DNA from: Xiphophorus maculatus | Taxonomy: Eukaryota; Chordata; Actinopteri; Cyprinodontiformes; Poeciliidae | Length of the DNA: 64,000 nt | Assembly (NCBI RefSeq): GCF_002775205.1 | Contig: NC_036450.1 | Span: forward strand, 25,012,288-25,076,287 | Reading direction: 5' to 3' | Part shown: positions 1 through 13,333 of the stretch, piece by piece | Position numbering within the stretch: position 1 is the first letter of the stretch | Layout of the letters: the number at the start of each line of letters is the position of its first letter | Position numbers and translations under genes: made by a program | The notes under the pieces: model-generated | The model's database searches: none | Seen by the model: only the letters and a program-made list of their open reading frames with translations | What the model was told of the DNA's origin: nothing

Positions 1-678
1 GATCCTGATTATCAGCCCACACAAGCAGATGATACTGGAGACAGCTCTTCTGAATCCCTGGATGAAGAGGAGGCTCCCTGAAAAAGCAGATCTTCTACAC
101 AGCCACCTCGTAAAAGGAGCCGGAAAGGGAAACACACACTAAAAACTGTTCCCTTGGAGCAGCCAAATGACAACGCCGACCCAAGTTACACCCCAGGCCC
201 CAACAAAAGCACAAGAAGAATCTGGAAGCAGGAAGACATTGATGAGTTCCAGGTTCTTAATTCAAGATTTTAACCCCTTGAAGCTGTGCCCTCACCCTTC
301 CAGTATTTCAAAATGCTCTTCACTGATGAGATGATTGAATATATCGCACATCACACCAATTTGTACTCTGCTCAAGAGTTGGGGGATCCAATCAAGACTA
401 GTCCTGAAAAGATAGAGCATTTCCTAGTGATCCTTCTTTTTATGGGTGTTTTCAATTTCCCATCACTGGAGGACTACTGGCACCGTGAATCACGCTTCGA
501 CCTGATCACTGACATCATGCCAAGGAGGAGATTCCAGCTGTTACGGCGATACATTCATTTATGAGGGAGATGTAGTCTGTGTCCAAAAGGAGTGTCCAGG
601 TGGAAATGTGAGAAATGTAATGTCTTCCTGTGTTTGAATGCAAACCAGGAATGCTTTAAGTTATATCACCAGAGGTAA
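1..678 (+). pseudogene. piggyBac transposase remnant, catalytic core deleted
   Basis: Frame 1 reads like a piggyBac-family (DDE_Tnp_1_7) transposase. It starts with an acidic Ser/Glu/Asp-rich segment, then a Lys/Arg-rich segment. From about position 286 comes the conserved block that opens the transposase domain (FQYFKMLFTDEMIE, LGDPIKTSPEKIEHFL, the FPSLEDYW stretch and MPRRRFQLLRRYIHL). At 571-678 the same frame gives a Cys/His-rich tail (CSLC, KCEKC, FLCL, ECFKLYH, then stop), which is the zinc-binding C-terminal domain of these transposases. Stops interrupt the frame at 79-81, 271-273 and 562-564. The several hundred residues that normally lie between these blocks, including all catalytic Asp residues, are missing. 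The copy is dead, and its left end lies outside the window. The family call is secure; the exact subfamily is not. Confidence 0.8.
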
Positions 679-1418
679 AGTGCATCTAATGCACAAAAAG
701 AATGTTGTTTTGCAAACACATAGATAAGGTTGGAAATGTGATGTTTTAATATGTTTGGTAATGTTTTTTCTGTGTTTGCCATGTTTTTTCAAAGTTTAAA
801 TGAAAACAAGTAACACTAGTTCAGTCAATCCTCCAGATACGTGACACTTGTGTCCCAAAATACATGCTGTTGCACCAAAACAGAAAAGGTGTGCTGAGAT
901 ATAAAAGCAACAAATGTTTCTATTGTTCTGCAGTATTTTCTTTTCCTTTTTGAATGTAAAAATGAATATTTTGCACTGTTACCTATAATCAGAAGTGGAT
1001 TGAATGTGAGAATTTTGTGCTGTTGCACTTTAATACAGATACAGTCAAGATGGGAAGATTAAAAATGCAATATTCCCTTGTTCGACGCAATATTTTCCTT
1101 GGTTGAAATTCAAACCAGTGTTTTGTGGCATTTTGACAGAAATAAACTGTATCCAATGCCCCAGACATTTTTTGTTGGTTATTTCTTTATAAATTAGCAT
1201 TTTATTTGAATTTATCTACTGTACTTGGTATTTTTATTACATCATATACTTAAACCATCAAGTGACATCTCAACTGTTTGGTAGAGATCAATATTTTAAA
1301 AACCACAGGGTCTGTTGGAAAATTTTTTTTTGATTGTGTATACGAGTCACCCTAGGGTAAAAGAAATGCAAAGAAAAAAATTTTCACAGGTTTTTTTCTT
1401 GGTGTGGTTGTTAAAGGG
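1..1418 (+). mobile_element. piggyBac transposon, right-hand part with 3' end
   Basis: Beyond the transposase remnant, about 740 bp of AT-rich non-coding DNA runs to a right end reading GGTGTGGTTGTTAAAGGG, followed directly by TTAA at 1419-1422. Ending in GGG (CCC on the other strand) beside a TTAA target is the piggyBac hallmark. The left end and its TTAA lie before position 1, so the full length is unknown. No function remains. Confidence 0.7.
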
Positions 1419-1829
1419 TTAAAACGCAGGCAACACGGCACAAAGTAGCAGAAAGAAAATGACTATTGCCCCATCTACTGGCCATCTTGCAAAATTGTTT
1501 CTTTGTGTCAGTTCTAGGCAGCACATCAGAATGCTTCCATAGTCTTTGAACTTTCACATTTTATTTTTACAATCTGACTTAGTAAAAATCAGTGTGTTTT
1601 ATTGGGATTTACCAAGACCAACACCAAGCAACATACAGCAGTGAAGTGGAGGGAAATGATATTCTTACATACAATCTATTAAATTCATGCCATAAAAAGT
1701 CTTGATTAAACTCCTGCAAACAAACTGTGAAAGACGGCAATCTGGTCAGATGAGACAAAAGTACACCAGGTTTTGCAGAACTGTGAAGTTCAGGGGGAAA
1801 AAATCCATGGTTTTCAAAAAATATAATAA

Positions 1830-2232
1830 TAATCTTAAAGAGGCACTTTTCTGTAAAATCGACTTTTTTGTGCTTTACATCATGTTGTAATGTTAATCCC
1901 TCATCAGAAACATAGCTGGAGTGTTGCTTTGATTCTTTTATACATGTTTGAGAAATCCTTTAATCTTCATAGCAACCAGTCAGCTGTTCAAAACGCCTGG
2001 GTGGACGTAGCCCCGCCTTAGAGACACAGCTCCTCCTTTGAGCTGTAGTTTCCAAGCATCCAAGCTTCCACCTCACAAAGCAGCCCTCCACCGCGACTTG
2101 CACACTCAGCTCCTTCAGACTAGCCACCAGCAATTAGCAAACACCTGCTGAGCTCATTACAGGAGCTGCTTCTGAGTGAAACGCTGGTAAAAATGTTGTT
2201 AAAGGGTTAATAGAGGAGCCATGTTGTGATAT
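1830..2232 (+). repeat. Dispersed repeat family A, copy 1 (truncated)
   Basis: This stretch is clearly similar to 19,110-19,670 (same strand) and 39,030-39,640 (opposite strand). Shared landmarks are the CAGCTCCTTCAGACTAGCCA block, the AATTAGCAAACACCTG block and GTTAATAGAGGAGCCA. Copy 1 stops about 14 bases after the last landmark, where the others continue. No coding potential is seen. It is probably a non-autonomous element common in this genome. Confidence 0.65.
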
Positions 2233-2239
2233 TGGACAG

Positions 2240-2810
2240 AGTGTGTCTGTGAACACCAATTTTCAGGACCTGCCAAAGATTCTCAATTTTAGGTGTGAAC
2301 TTTGAGTGGGCCAATGTAACACATACATTGTTTTGGTCTAAAAACCCTATTTTTTCGCTCTGACTGTATGTTGCAGGTTGTTGTCCTGCTGGAAGATGAA
2401 ACTCAGAAACACTCTCAGGTCTTCTGCACATTGTTCCTTATGTTTACTGTGTCTAATTGGTTTAGTAGCAAACTACATGCAGGACTTGTTATTGCTTCCA
2501 AAAATGACTTTCTTCTTATCACTCCAGATGTTTGGAGTGCACATCCTGTCCACCAGTTCCTCCATCTGAGCTGTAGATCTCTGATGCTCCTTTAGAGTTA
2601 CCATCAGCTTCTTGGCTGATTCTCTCTCCTTTGTGACCAGTCAGTTTTAGCAGGGCAGCCATGTTTTAGTAGTTCTGCAGCTTTGCAGAACTATTATTAT
2701 ATTCAGATATTGAAAGATTTAGAACCCAAACCCACTTTAAACTTACAATTTCCTTCTTGACCTATGTGCTGAGTTTGTTGGTCTTTGTGACGTTGTTATG
2801 ACGATCTGTT
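2240..2810 (-). mobile_element. Tc1/mariner-like transposon remnant
   Basis: Read on the minus strand, this resembles the degraded N-terminal and middle region of a fish Tc1-like transposase gene. The plus strand carries familiar blocks such as GTTGTCCTGCTGGAAGATGA, CTGAGCTGTAGATCTCTG, GAGTTACCAT and CTTCTTGGCTGATTCTCT. No open frame longer than about 75 codons survives. The call rests on recalled similarity to fish Tc1 elements, so the subfamily is not given. Confidence 0.45.
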
Positions 2811-2829
2811 ATAAACATCCCTGAAATGC

Positions 2830-4800
2830 AGGACTATCTCCATTACTATGTTGTTGCCCATACTGGTGATTATATCAACCGGTTCAATATGACTCCTGGT
2901 GTTATTAACTCTAATACACTCGCCTTGTTTTATTCTAACAACAAAATTCAAACAACACAACTGATCAAGCTGGTTCTAAAACACCAATGTAGCAATTTCT
3001 GCTATATCAGTATCAAAATCAACCATTTAAAAAAAGTTTTCTACTGGAAGATCTGAAGGATTTCAATTGCGTGTGCTTTACTGTCACTTTTGTAATTTGA
3101 TTTTAGCATGTAATTTTATTTTATGGCAAAAATAACACACATATAAAAGTACATCTACATGATTACATCGGTACTCAAGAGGAACGCAAGGTATTAGCTT
3201 AGCTCAGAAACACACTTGTATAAAAGAGACATGAATGATCCCATTCTGTGTCTTTACACAAACACACAGACAGTTTTTCTATTTTTGCAGGGACTTTGCA
3301 TTGACGTCCATTCATTTTTCATTCATTTCTATTGCCCAATCCTCACCCTTACTCTAAACCTAGCCACCAGTACATCCCTAACTCTAAACCTTACATCAAC
3401 TCAATTCTTAATACTTTAGACCTAAACATAACCCCTGACCTCCAAACAACACCTCTTCTGATGGGATACTAACTTTGGGACCCATAAGGAGCAGTCGGTC
3501 CCCACAACGTAGTTTTTGTCTGGAAAATGGTCCTTACATTGTATCAAAAACAAGGCCACACACACACACACACGCATGCACACACACAAAGGCTCTCACT
3601 GATGCACTACAACATCTGCTTGTGCTTTCAGGCTGAATGGGAGTTTCAAAACGAACGCCCATCTTCTGATGCATATCACCTCTTTGCAAAAATAGAAACT
3701 TCTGCTTTTACCCTATTCACTTGTGTGTGTGTGTGTGCGTGTGTGTGTGTGTGTGTGCGTGTGTAAGCATGTGTGAGCGTTTCAAAAACAACACAAAAAA
3801 AGCATCACCTCATTTTAAATCAACCTAAATATAAAAAAAGATGGCTTCATGAATAGCTGCCCTGCTAGGAGTGATCAGTAAGCTTTCAATTCAGTTGTCA
3901 CACAGTTTCTCTTAAACTCTTCTCCTTTGTTTGTAGAAATTTGTTTGTAGAAAAATGATGAGGCTCCTTCCATAGAACTATGCAAACAAGAACAAGCCTC
4001 CACTTTGGTCCAATCAGGAAAGTCCAAGTTCTGCTGCAGACAAAGGAGGAACGTCTTTATTAGAGTATTTTATTTTGAGTTTTATACCCAGCAAGTGGAA
4101 AATAAAGTAAAAAGCTGGCATCTGATACATAGAGATTGACTGTGGCTGAGAAAAAAAAGAAAAAATAGGGTCAGCAACTTAAATAACTGTTGTGTTTGCA
4201 GTCCACCAATCAGGATGTTTTCCTCATGGAGAGATGTGTAGTCCTGATATATACAGAAATAAATGTAAATTGCAGGAAATACACAGTATCTTGATTTGTT
4301 GTTTTTTTTAACATGCTTCAATTATAGTGAAAGTGTAAACTGGCTGCCAGATGGTTTTTGACCTTTCTGATGTTAAATCTAATCCTCTTAATTTATGAAA
4401 GTATATTTGTATATCTGCTCACAGGATTTGCATTCTGCGTGGAAACATTCCCAACAACTGGAAAAACTCGTTTTTGGAAAACAGTTCTGCCAACTGACTC
4501 GCAAGCAAGGATTTTTGTAAATTGTTCATAAACATCCCCGTCGTGTCTATTTTTACTGGCAAACAAACAAAGTTGTGTCGATGTAAATAATGTTTGCATT
4601 TTTAAAATGCGTTTTATTATTACTGCCAAAGGGACAAAGGTAGTGAGTGCTGCTTTTGAAGGCTTAAAACATATATAAACCTATACAGAGGTGACAATTT
4701 CTAGGAAATATCTGAGAGTGTTAGTTTGTAATATTTTACTAAACTAAGTCGTCTACAACGACTATAGAATATTATAATAACACTAATAAAACATAAATGA
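2830..4800. other. Gene-free upstream DNA with CA/GT microsatellites
   Basis: No convincing exon is seen. The stretch holds a (CA)n tract at about 3559-3589, a (GT)n tract at about 3722-3764, and otherwise unremarkable AT-rich sequence. Short open frames here lack splice sites or recognisable domains. Confidence 0.5.
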
Positions 4801-4879
4801 AATATAAATCCAGGTTCCTTTAACCTTCCCTGACAGATACATCAGCAGCATCCGAGCAGGACGCAGCATCACTGAAACA

Positions 4880-5512
4880 CCTGAGCCTCCCCACTTCAAA
4901 CGTCTCTGCTTCGCTTCCACCGCTCACGCGCTGCAGAGCTCCTGCGCTCTCGGATCGACAGTGGGGCTCGCGCGCCGCGCCGCACTCACTACAAAGTGAA
5001 GCGAAACGGTCAGCGGCGCGCGGAGCGGGGCGGTACCGACCGACCTGTCTCTTTAAGTGCGTGTCAAAGCCGATTACCGCTGATCTCCGTTGTGATTCTG
5101 TTTTCACCGTCTGTTCCTCTGACTCTGTTTTCATATTGCTGCCGGTGAGTGTCACTCTTTGTCCTTTTTTTGTGGATTCTTTTCCATAAATATATATTTA
5201 TTGCATTACTTTCGCGCGCTAACAGGCGCAACTCCTCTCTAAAGTTTCGTGGGATGCAAACGCAGAGTGAGTGCTGCTGTAGTTACTGTCTGAGCTGACT
5301 CCGAGAGCCCGCATTAAAGCTGCCGAGCGGCGGACGTTCCAACTTTTTATATCATGGTAAGCCCGGATTACCTTCTCCAACAGACTGAGACATTAACCGC
5401 CGTCCCTCTGGCATCAGTCCGCTAAAAATAACCGCAGCAGCAGCAGCATATCTGAAGATGCGCCGCGATGTGATGGCCTCTCCCTGAAGTTTAAATAAAG
5501 AGCCCTTATAAA
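4880..5512 (+). promoter_or_regulatory. rasgrf2: CpG-rich promoter and 5' UTR region of rasgrf2
   Basis: Dense CpG sequence (GCGCGCCGCGCCGC and similar runs around 4970-5040, and again 5210-5340) precedes the rasgrf2 start codon at 5513, in sharp contrast to the AT-rich flanks. No clear TATA box in a fitting position was found, as expected for a CpG-island promoter. The transcription start cannot be fixed from sequence. The 5' leader contains short upstream open frames, listed separately. Confidence 0.55.
5354..5487 (+). promoter_or_regulatory. rasgrf2: Upstream ORFs in the rasgrf2 leader
   Basis: Two ATGs lie between the CpG core and the main start. One opens a frame at 5354-5425 (23 codons plus stop). 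The other opens at 5458-5487 (9 codons plus stop). Both end before the main ATG at 5513, so they could lower or condition translation of rasgrf2 if the leader includes them. Transcript ends are not known, and conservation is untested. Confidence 0.35.
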
Positions 5513-8500
5513 ATGCAGAAGAGCGTGCGGTACAACGAGGGCCACGCGCTCTATCTCTCGGTGGTGGCGCGAAAAGAGGGCTCGAAGCGGGGCTACCTGA
5601 GCAAGAAGACCACGGAGAACAGCCGCTGGACCGAGAAGTACTTCGCCCTGTACCAGAACGTGCTCTTCTACTTTGAGAACGACCAGAGCGCGAGGCCCTC
5701 CGGCATTTACCTGCTGGAAGGATGCACGTGCGAGCGGGCACCTGCGCCCAAGGTGTCCGCCATCAGCAAGGAGCCCACGGAGAAACAGCAGGTGCGTGAC
5801 AAGCATGCGGGGAATAATTAGGAGCCTTCAGCCTCCAGTTAACTGTGATTAGGGTTTTACACCACAATCAAAGCAGCGCCAAAAATAATCAGTTCGCATC
5901 ATAAGGTGAAAGATAAAGGAATATTTTATATGAAAGGTTCCATAAATAACGCAATATTTAATGATTAAATACAACTGTTTTTGCCTTCTTTGCCTTAATT
6001 GGAAGTATTCAAACCCCATAAGATGGAGTCTTAATATTAAACACATGCAATAATGATAGATAAACCTCTTATTTACTATGACAAATTGAAAAAAAAAAAG
6101 GTTTTATCAACTTAAGTTTAAAAACACCACCGAGTTCTAAGAAGATTTTGGTCAAACTCATCTAGTCAACTGTGTATCTGATGCAGGACGCACACTGGAA
6201 CTAAACAATGTAACTTTAAAAATATTACAGTTCAAAGTGCTGGTGGAAACATTTAACACCTTTTATGTCTATTTTTCAGTGACGGAAACTGTCTCATAAC
6301 TGAGTCAGGAATTCAGCCATTTTTGGTTTTTAAACAATTTTCTAGTATCTACATAGAATTTTCACAACAAATGACACTAATAGTGCAAGACTTTTTTCAG
6401 CCATTTTTTCCAGTTTCCAGTTTCTTCTTCTTATAGACATTTTATGTTTTTCTTTGCTCCAAAACCTAAACCTAATTTGACATAGCACACATTTCTGAAA
6501 CTTGATAGAAATCATATTGGCTCTCAACAATTTTCATTTACCAGGAGCAGTGTGTGTGTGTGTGTGTGTGTGTGGGGGGGGGGGATAAAAAAAAAAGACT
6601 CTTTGCATTTTAGAGGTTATTAACCTCTGGATGTATGAAGATATTTTCACCTGATTTCATTGTCAACTTAATCTTTAACAAGAGCTGCCGATAATTAATT
6701 CAAACAAATGAAAGATTGAAAAACATCTGTTTTGATATTACACGCTTCTCCTGAACCCCCAATGGGGCGAGAGGCACGCAGCATCCTGGTCAGGTCTCAC
6801 ACATGACAAACAACCACGCACACACGCCTAAGGGCGACTTAGAGCAGTTACCGACCTCATGTGGTTATTTTTGAATTTGCTGTAGAAATAAACCTCACGT
6901 ACAAAGGGGAAATATGCAAACTCCATGCAGAGAGGCTTCCTGCTGCAAGGCAACGGTGCCAACAACTGCACCACCCTACAACCTTCTTTATTACATTATT
7001 ATTAAAAACTAAGTACATTTTAAGCTGATGGAGATTTACAGGGGTTGTAAATTGGGTCATAAATACAAAAGATTGAATGTTAGTGTGGACTGCAGCTGAT
7101 ATTTTGAAAACAAGTCAAAGCATTTTACATTTTAGGTTATAATGTGCTGCAAACCAATACAGTGGGGAAAATAAGTAGTTGAGACACAGGGATTAAAATC
7201 CTCCTGCACACGCTGGGAAATGTCTGACTTCTGGAATTATAAACAAAGGTTTCTGTACCAAATATTAAGTTCTATTGTCGTATTTTATCAAGCACTTACA
7301 GCGGTGTGAAAGACTGTCCCCTTCCTGATTTCTGTTTTTGTTTTGCACAGAAATTCAACCTTACCATTAGTGGTATGATTGACCATCATATCTATGATGT
7401 TCAACATCATTAGTGTGATGTTTAACATCATACCAATCTAAATATCAGTCAAAAAACAACACAAGTAAACACAAAATTCAGTTTTTAAATTAAGGCATTT
7501 GGGGAGAAAAAACAATCTAAACTGTGAGAAAGGCTTTTTTTTTTTTTGACAAAAAAAGTTTTAAAATTAAATACTTTTTCACACCACTGTACTTCATGCA
7601 ATAAAACACAAATTATTGATTTAAAAAAAAAAATCACACAAGGCCATTTTCTAGATTTTTTTTAGATTCTCTCTCCCGAGATTTAATTTCAATTAAAATT
7701 ACAGACCTCTCCAATCTTAGCAAGCTCAAAAATAAAAATAGAAAATCGGCAACATATCAAATACTTATTTAACCCATTGTACGACCTAAAACTGGGGAAA
7801 ACAGGGAAAGCATTGCTTACATTTACTGCAACACAGCATGTCCTATGAATGACTTAAGTTATATCTCTCTAAGTTTATATTATTTGTTAATCACTGCAGA
7901 TATGAAGCGACATTACGACAAATATACCGTGTAAATTAAAATATTTTAGACGTTCTGTAAAAGCAGATGGTTAAGAACTGCTAAGGAGCTGAATCAGTGG
8001 CTTGATTATTTTTCTGGTGTATAAAGTGTGATTACAAAAGAAAGTTTGTGGGAGTTGACATTGATTTTCTGCACAGCAGCTGTTTATTATCTTAGATGCA
8101 CGACTGGGAAGTTTCTGACGGCCGTGCAGAAGAATGATGCGGCATTAGGATTATTGTAGAAGAGGACAGTGATAGTTTTTGTTCACGAATTTGTTTGACA
8201 AAGCACATAATTTCAACACTGTATATCAGTCTAAAAGGTAAACTTGCTAACTGATTAAGCTCTACAGCAGCATGCAGGCGGTGGCAGAGATGGCTGATTA
8301 GATCCGTAATTTCCCTTTTGCAAATTCACAGGTTTTATTTTTTTTTTTTACTTTACTTTAGTGCTTCTGCTAAATCTACAATGAGGACAAACTTGGCTTC
8401 TGTTGTAGATAGTTTATATTTTTAGTTTCAGCAGCCCATAGAGAGTTGACGCCACTTTTCAAACCATGTTCTGTTAGAACGCAGACTTTAAACCTTTGCT

Positions 8501-11500
8501 TTAGGATTCTGCAGCGGTCGGCGTTACAGTGATGTTGTCCTGACGTGAAGCACATCCAGACCAATGGTGACAAGCTTACTGACGGAGCTTTGTTTGATCT
8601 CCGCCTAATGAGGCACCTTGTCAGCCGGCTCAGTTTAAGACGAATGTTTTTGATGAAGCAATATTAAAGTCAGACAAAAGATCTAAGAACATCAAAACCT
8701 CTGTGCTCAGTTGATTACTCAGCTCTTTTGATGTCCAAATCTCTGCTTGTATCTTTATTTATACTGTGTCCTGCAGCTATGGAGTTTTACTTATAATGTT
8801 GATTTTCAAGGTTGCTATCACTATATTGAAGTTGACATATAGACATATGGACGATCTTGGGCATAGTCAAAGTCTGGACCTAAATCGGATGAATATGCTT
8901 TGCTGGAAACCCAAACATGTTGTCCAAGACTGAAACCTCTCCATTGTGGTTGAGGAGAAACAGTTCTGCAAAGAAGAGTAAGCCAAAATTTCTCCACTGT
9001 GTTGAAAAAAATAATCAAATTTCACAATTGCGGTGTTTCAATTTAATAAGAAATTCCACATGATTGAGCTTGTTTATGCAATAAGACCTTAAGAAACACG
9101 CTGCACCATCATTCTGTCGTGTTCTTCGTCTTTTACGCCCATGGCAACATCCAGTGTGTTGATCATATGACGCGAAAAAAGTTTTGCGCAAAACACTTAT
9201 TATTTCAATATGGCCGAAAAACCCTCTCATCTTAGGGCAAAAACTTTTTATCGAAATTCTTTTATTTTTTTATAAATTGATGTGTTTCCGTTAAGCAAAT
9301 TTCCAGTGTTGCAGTAATTAACAAATTAGCTTATGCTGCCTTGTGATGGACTTTACAGATTGTACCTTGTCTCACTCCGTGGTTGCTGGGGATCCCCACC
9401 CATGATCCTGCAACGATAAGCGGCTACATATGATGGATGGATGCATCACTTAAAAACTACAATGTCTGTGTACTCAAGTTGTCTTCGTCCTACATTAAAA
9501 TTGGTTTGATCTGTTGTGCCTACAGCCAGGAAGAACTGAACTACAGGGAACAAAGAGACTGATATAAGACTGAATGATCAATCCCACAATGCACCACATT
9601 AACCCACTTTCAGTTTTAGTAGAAAGAGGAGAAGCGTCACTGCATGAATGTGTGACATAAAGTAAGTTGTCGGTTTTTAGTTCAAAGATGTGTAGCACCT
9701 TGCTGTTCCAAAAACTGGACTAAAAACCTTCATCTAAACCTTAGCAGGAATGTATTTATAATCAATAACTGATAATCAGGTGAAGCTCCGACTCTGTAAT
9801 TTTGATCTAAATGACTAATTTTCTTATTAATTCCCTTCGACAGTTATTCATAGCCAAACCGGACCTGTTGAAAATACAGCAGATCTGTAATGTCATCCCC
9901 AAACAATTACATACAAAACTGAAGAAATGTATATGGGAGCAAACACCTTACAGCACTGTAAACAAACGGGGTAACGAATAAACTGGGAACACATTTCTCA
10001 GGGTGTTTTTTATTGTTCTTAAAATAAATTTGTAATCCCTTTAGTGGGATCAGTCTTGGCAGCCCTGGATCCTGTTGCAGCACGTTCCAAGTCGAAGCAT
10101 CAGGACAGGATCTCTTATTCCACCTCACCTTTGTACTTGCAACGAGTACAATGATGGTTTAGTCAAGTCAAGTTCATTCATATAGCTAATTTAAGCAAAT
10201 CAAACAATTCAATGTGCTTTGTGTGCTAAAAACATAACCTAAAAAACAAACAGAAAATATTACAATGTAGTGGCAAAATAAAAAGAAGTTGCAATCCAGA
10301 CTAGAACATTAATTTATTTTCCACTTCTTATTAATTAAAAGGCAACTCTTGAATTTTGATTTAGAGGAACTCAGTGTTTCAGCTGCTTTGCAGTTTTGTG
10401 GATGTCTGTTATAGATTTGTGGAGCATAGAAGTTGAATGCTGCTGCTCCATGTTTGGTTCTGGTTCTGGTTCTGCAGATCAGACCAGAACCAAAAGGTCC
10501 AGAAGGTTGACACAACAACAGCAGATCTTTAATGTGTTGTGATTTATAAACAGTATTTTAAAGTCTCTTCTCTCAGTGGAAGGACTTTAGAATTGGGTGA
10601 TGGTCTCTAGCTTCCTGGTTTTAGTGAGAACGCCAGCAGCAGCGTTCTGGAGCAGCTGCAGCTGGAGGATTGATTTTTTTTAGTCAGACCTGTAAAGACA
10701 CCATTGCAGTAATCAATGAAAGATAAACGTATGGATGAGTTTCTCTAGATCTGGCTGAGACATCAGTCCTTTAATCCTGGAAATGTTCTTCAGGTGATAG
10801 AAGGCCGACTTTGTAACTGTCTTTATGTGACTCTGAAGGTTCAGATCAGTGTCCATCACTGTACCCAGAATTTGGACCTTTCCGCCAGTCTCCAGCTGTA
10901 GTAACTGAAGCTGTGCTGACTCTAGATGGTTCCTCTTTAGGTCCAAAAATAAAACTTTCATTTTGTTTCTATTCAGCTGAAGAAAGTTGTGGCAACCCAT
11001 TTATTGATTTTAAGTGACTGCAGAGGCCTGAGTGTTATTATCATAACGACTATTTGGGCAAATGTGAGTCAGTCAGTTTGTATCCATTTTTATTCAAATG
11101 AGTATATTTAATTCTGTTTATATTGAATACACTGAAATATTGTTTATTTGGACATCCCTGATATCCACTTTTTGTACAATATAAATATGGTACGTTTTAA
11201 TGCATAGAGACTATTGAGAACGTTTTGACACACTTAGCTGATTGCAGACCAAGTTCTCGAATTCAGATGCTGATGAAGTGAAGTTGTGTGACAACATGAC
11301 CAGCAGGCTTTCTTACCTGAAGAAGAAAGACGTCTCAGTGAGTTGTTCAAAGTTGAAGGAGTCACCAGGAAAGCCGACTGCCTGGTGGATGAAGGTTGTG
11401 TATTAACTGACATCAAAAGGCCTCATGTCACTGGAGTACAACACTGTGGGAGCAGATATGAGCCATTTACAGCTTCACAGGGGTTTGTTGCTACGCTAAA

Positions 11501-13295
11501 TTAAATCTTCATTTTATTATTTATTTCACTCTAACTGAATTCTGTGTTGAACAAATTCTGGTTGTTTCAGGACAAAATAAACTTAACCTTCCTCTGCCAC
11601 CTTATTCTCTCTCTGCTAAATCTAGCTGTGTAATTAAAGAGACAATTCCTGATTTTCAAAATAAAAGCCTTTCCTAGAAAAATAGTCTCTTTAGAATCAC
11701 ATATTTTTTTACATTGGATTTATAACACTGAATTTTTATCTTGTGCAATTAGAATAGAATAGAATAGAATTCAACTTTATTGTCATTGCACTGTCGCAAG
11801 TACAAGCAACGAGATGTAGTTTGCATCTATCCAGGTACATGATTTAAGTTGGTTTTTTTTACTTGACTTTAGTCAGCAAAATATTTGCCTAAAAAACTGA
11901 ATTGCAGAAATTAGCCTTCAAAATTTCACCTGGAAAATATTCAAATGTAAATGCGGTGACCTTCTGGTGACCGGAGCCAAATGCAATCAGCACCAGGTCA
12001 AGTTGAGCAGCTTTTAGCCAATCAAACTTCGCTCCTCATACACAGGAATGCACAGAATACAAATTCATTGTTATACATTCAATATCTAAAAAAAAAAAGG
12101 TGATTCTATTAAGACTATTTTTACCATCTTTTCTTATCATTGACACATTCAAAATTATCTTTCAGTCAGATTTAAAATATGTAAAATGTACAGCAAAGAC
12201 AATGATTAACAGTTTTCTCTTTTTCACCTATTATAGACTTGAGATTTGACTTTAGCTTGAGTTGAAAGACTTGAGACTTTTGCGCTGCTTCTCAAAAAAC
12301 TTGATTTGAACTTGTGAAAATGATTGAATGCAGTAAGTTCGATGTGGAAGCCCAACACCAATATTGAGCTGAATCGTGGAGTTGGCGTATTATTATGCGA
12401 TAAATCACACATGAGCTGCTTTGAAGGTGCAGACCGTTTGTGTTTTTGTGACCTGGCATGTGGAGCTGCTCTGTTCTGTTCTGGGATGTGGCTCTGCTTC
12501 ACTGAGAATAGCATCCTTGCTGGCCCTTTTGCCTGCAGACACTTTCTGAATACCAAGGCAGCACAACCACATCTCACAGAGAAACTCCCATCGCCGTGGC
12601 TACCTGTCCTAGTTGGAGCTTCCCTTTGACTGCAGTGTGTGGATCAGCCTGTGTTTCTCTGCAGTTCATGTTGAATCAAATGAAACCCCTGACTGTCCTC
12701 CTCTGTCTTCATCTGTGCTGTACATCAGCGCTGACGGTTTAGCTACGGTGCAGAAAAGTTTGAGTGCAAATTTGAAATCCTGCAGACATTGCACTTGGCC
12801 TTTTTGTTTGTTTATGCATCAGTGCGTGGCTCACCCCGGGAGTCTTAACGTCGTCCTGAGTGCTCAACATGTCTCCTTTGCTTGAAGTAAACAAACCAGT
12901 TTTTTTGTTGTTATTTTGTTTTGTGTGTGAGGTTGCAAGATTTAGCACAGTAAGAGGTGAGAGTACAAGTATGACCAGTGTAATGAAGGTCTTCGTTGGT
13001 TATTCTGGTACAACTAAAATGCTGATGTTTGAATCATTTAAATGAAAGGGTTACAAGGAGAAGCAGAGTGAAGTATTTTATAGTTAGTTTATGAGTGTTA
13101 GGAAGCTTCTCAGCCGGTACTGATGATGACCTGCCCTCTTAATGAAACAAACTAATGGATAAAATATAAGTATTATTGTGACTAATCTTTAAAACAGGGT
13201 GAAAGATGTTTTTTCTTTTACAGGGTGCTCAGGCTAGAAGATTCCCTTTTAGTGACGTATTTTTGATGTTTCAGCTATTTTATAGGAGTTTGTAA

Positions 13296-13333
<38 letters not shown>

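Noticed and set aside
4820-5155. 111-codon minus-strand ORF upstream of rasgrf2
   Set aside because: It lies in CpG-rich sequence where open frames arise by base composition. No domain or recognisable protein is seen; treated as part of the promoter region.
5352-5806. Overlapping minus-strand ORFs of about 130 codons across rasgrf2 exon 1
   Set aside because: They are antisense shadows of a GC-rich real exon; residues are Arg/Ser/Ala-rich without any domain.
12224-12885. Open frames of 90-117 codons on both strands in rasgrf2 intron 1
   Set aside because: No splice-site framing, no family resemblance, and unrelated frames overlap on both strands.
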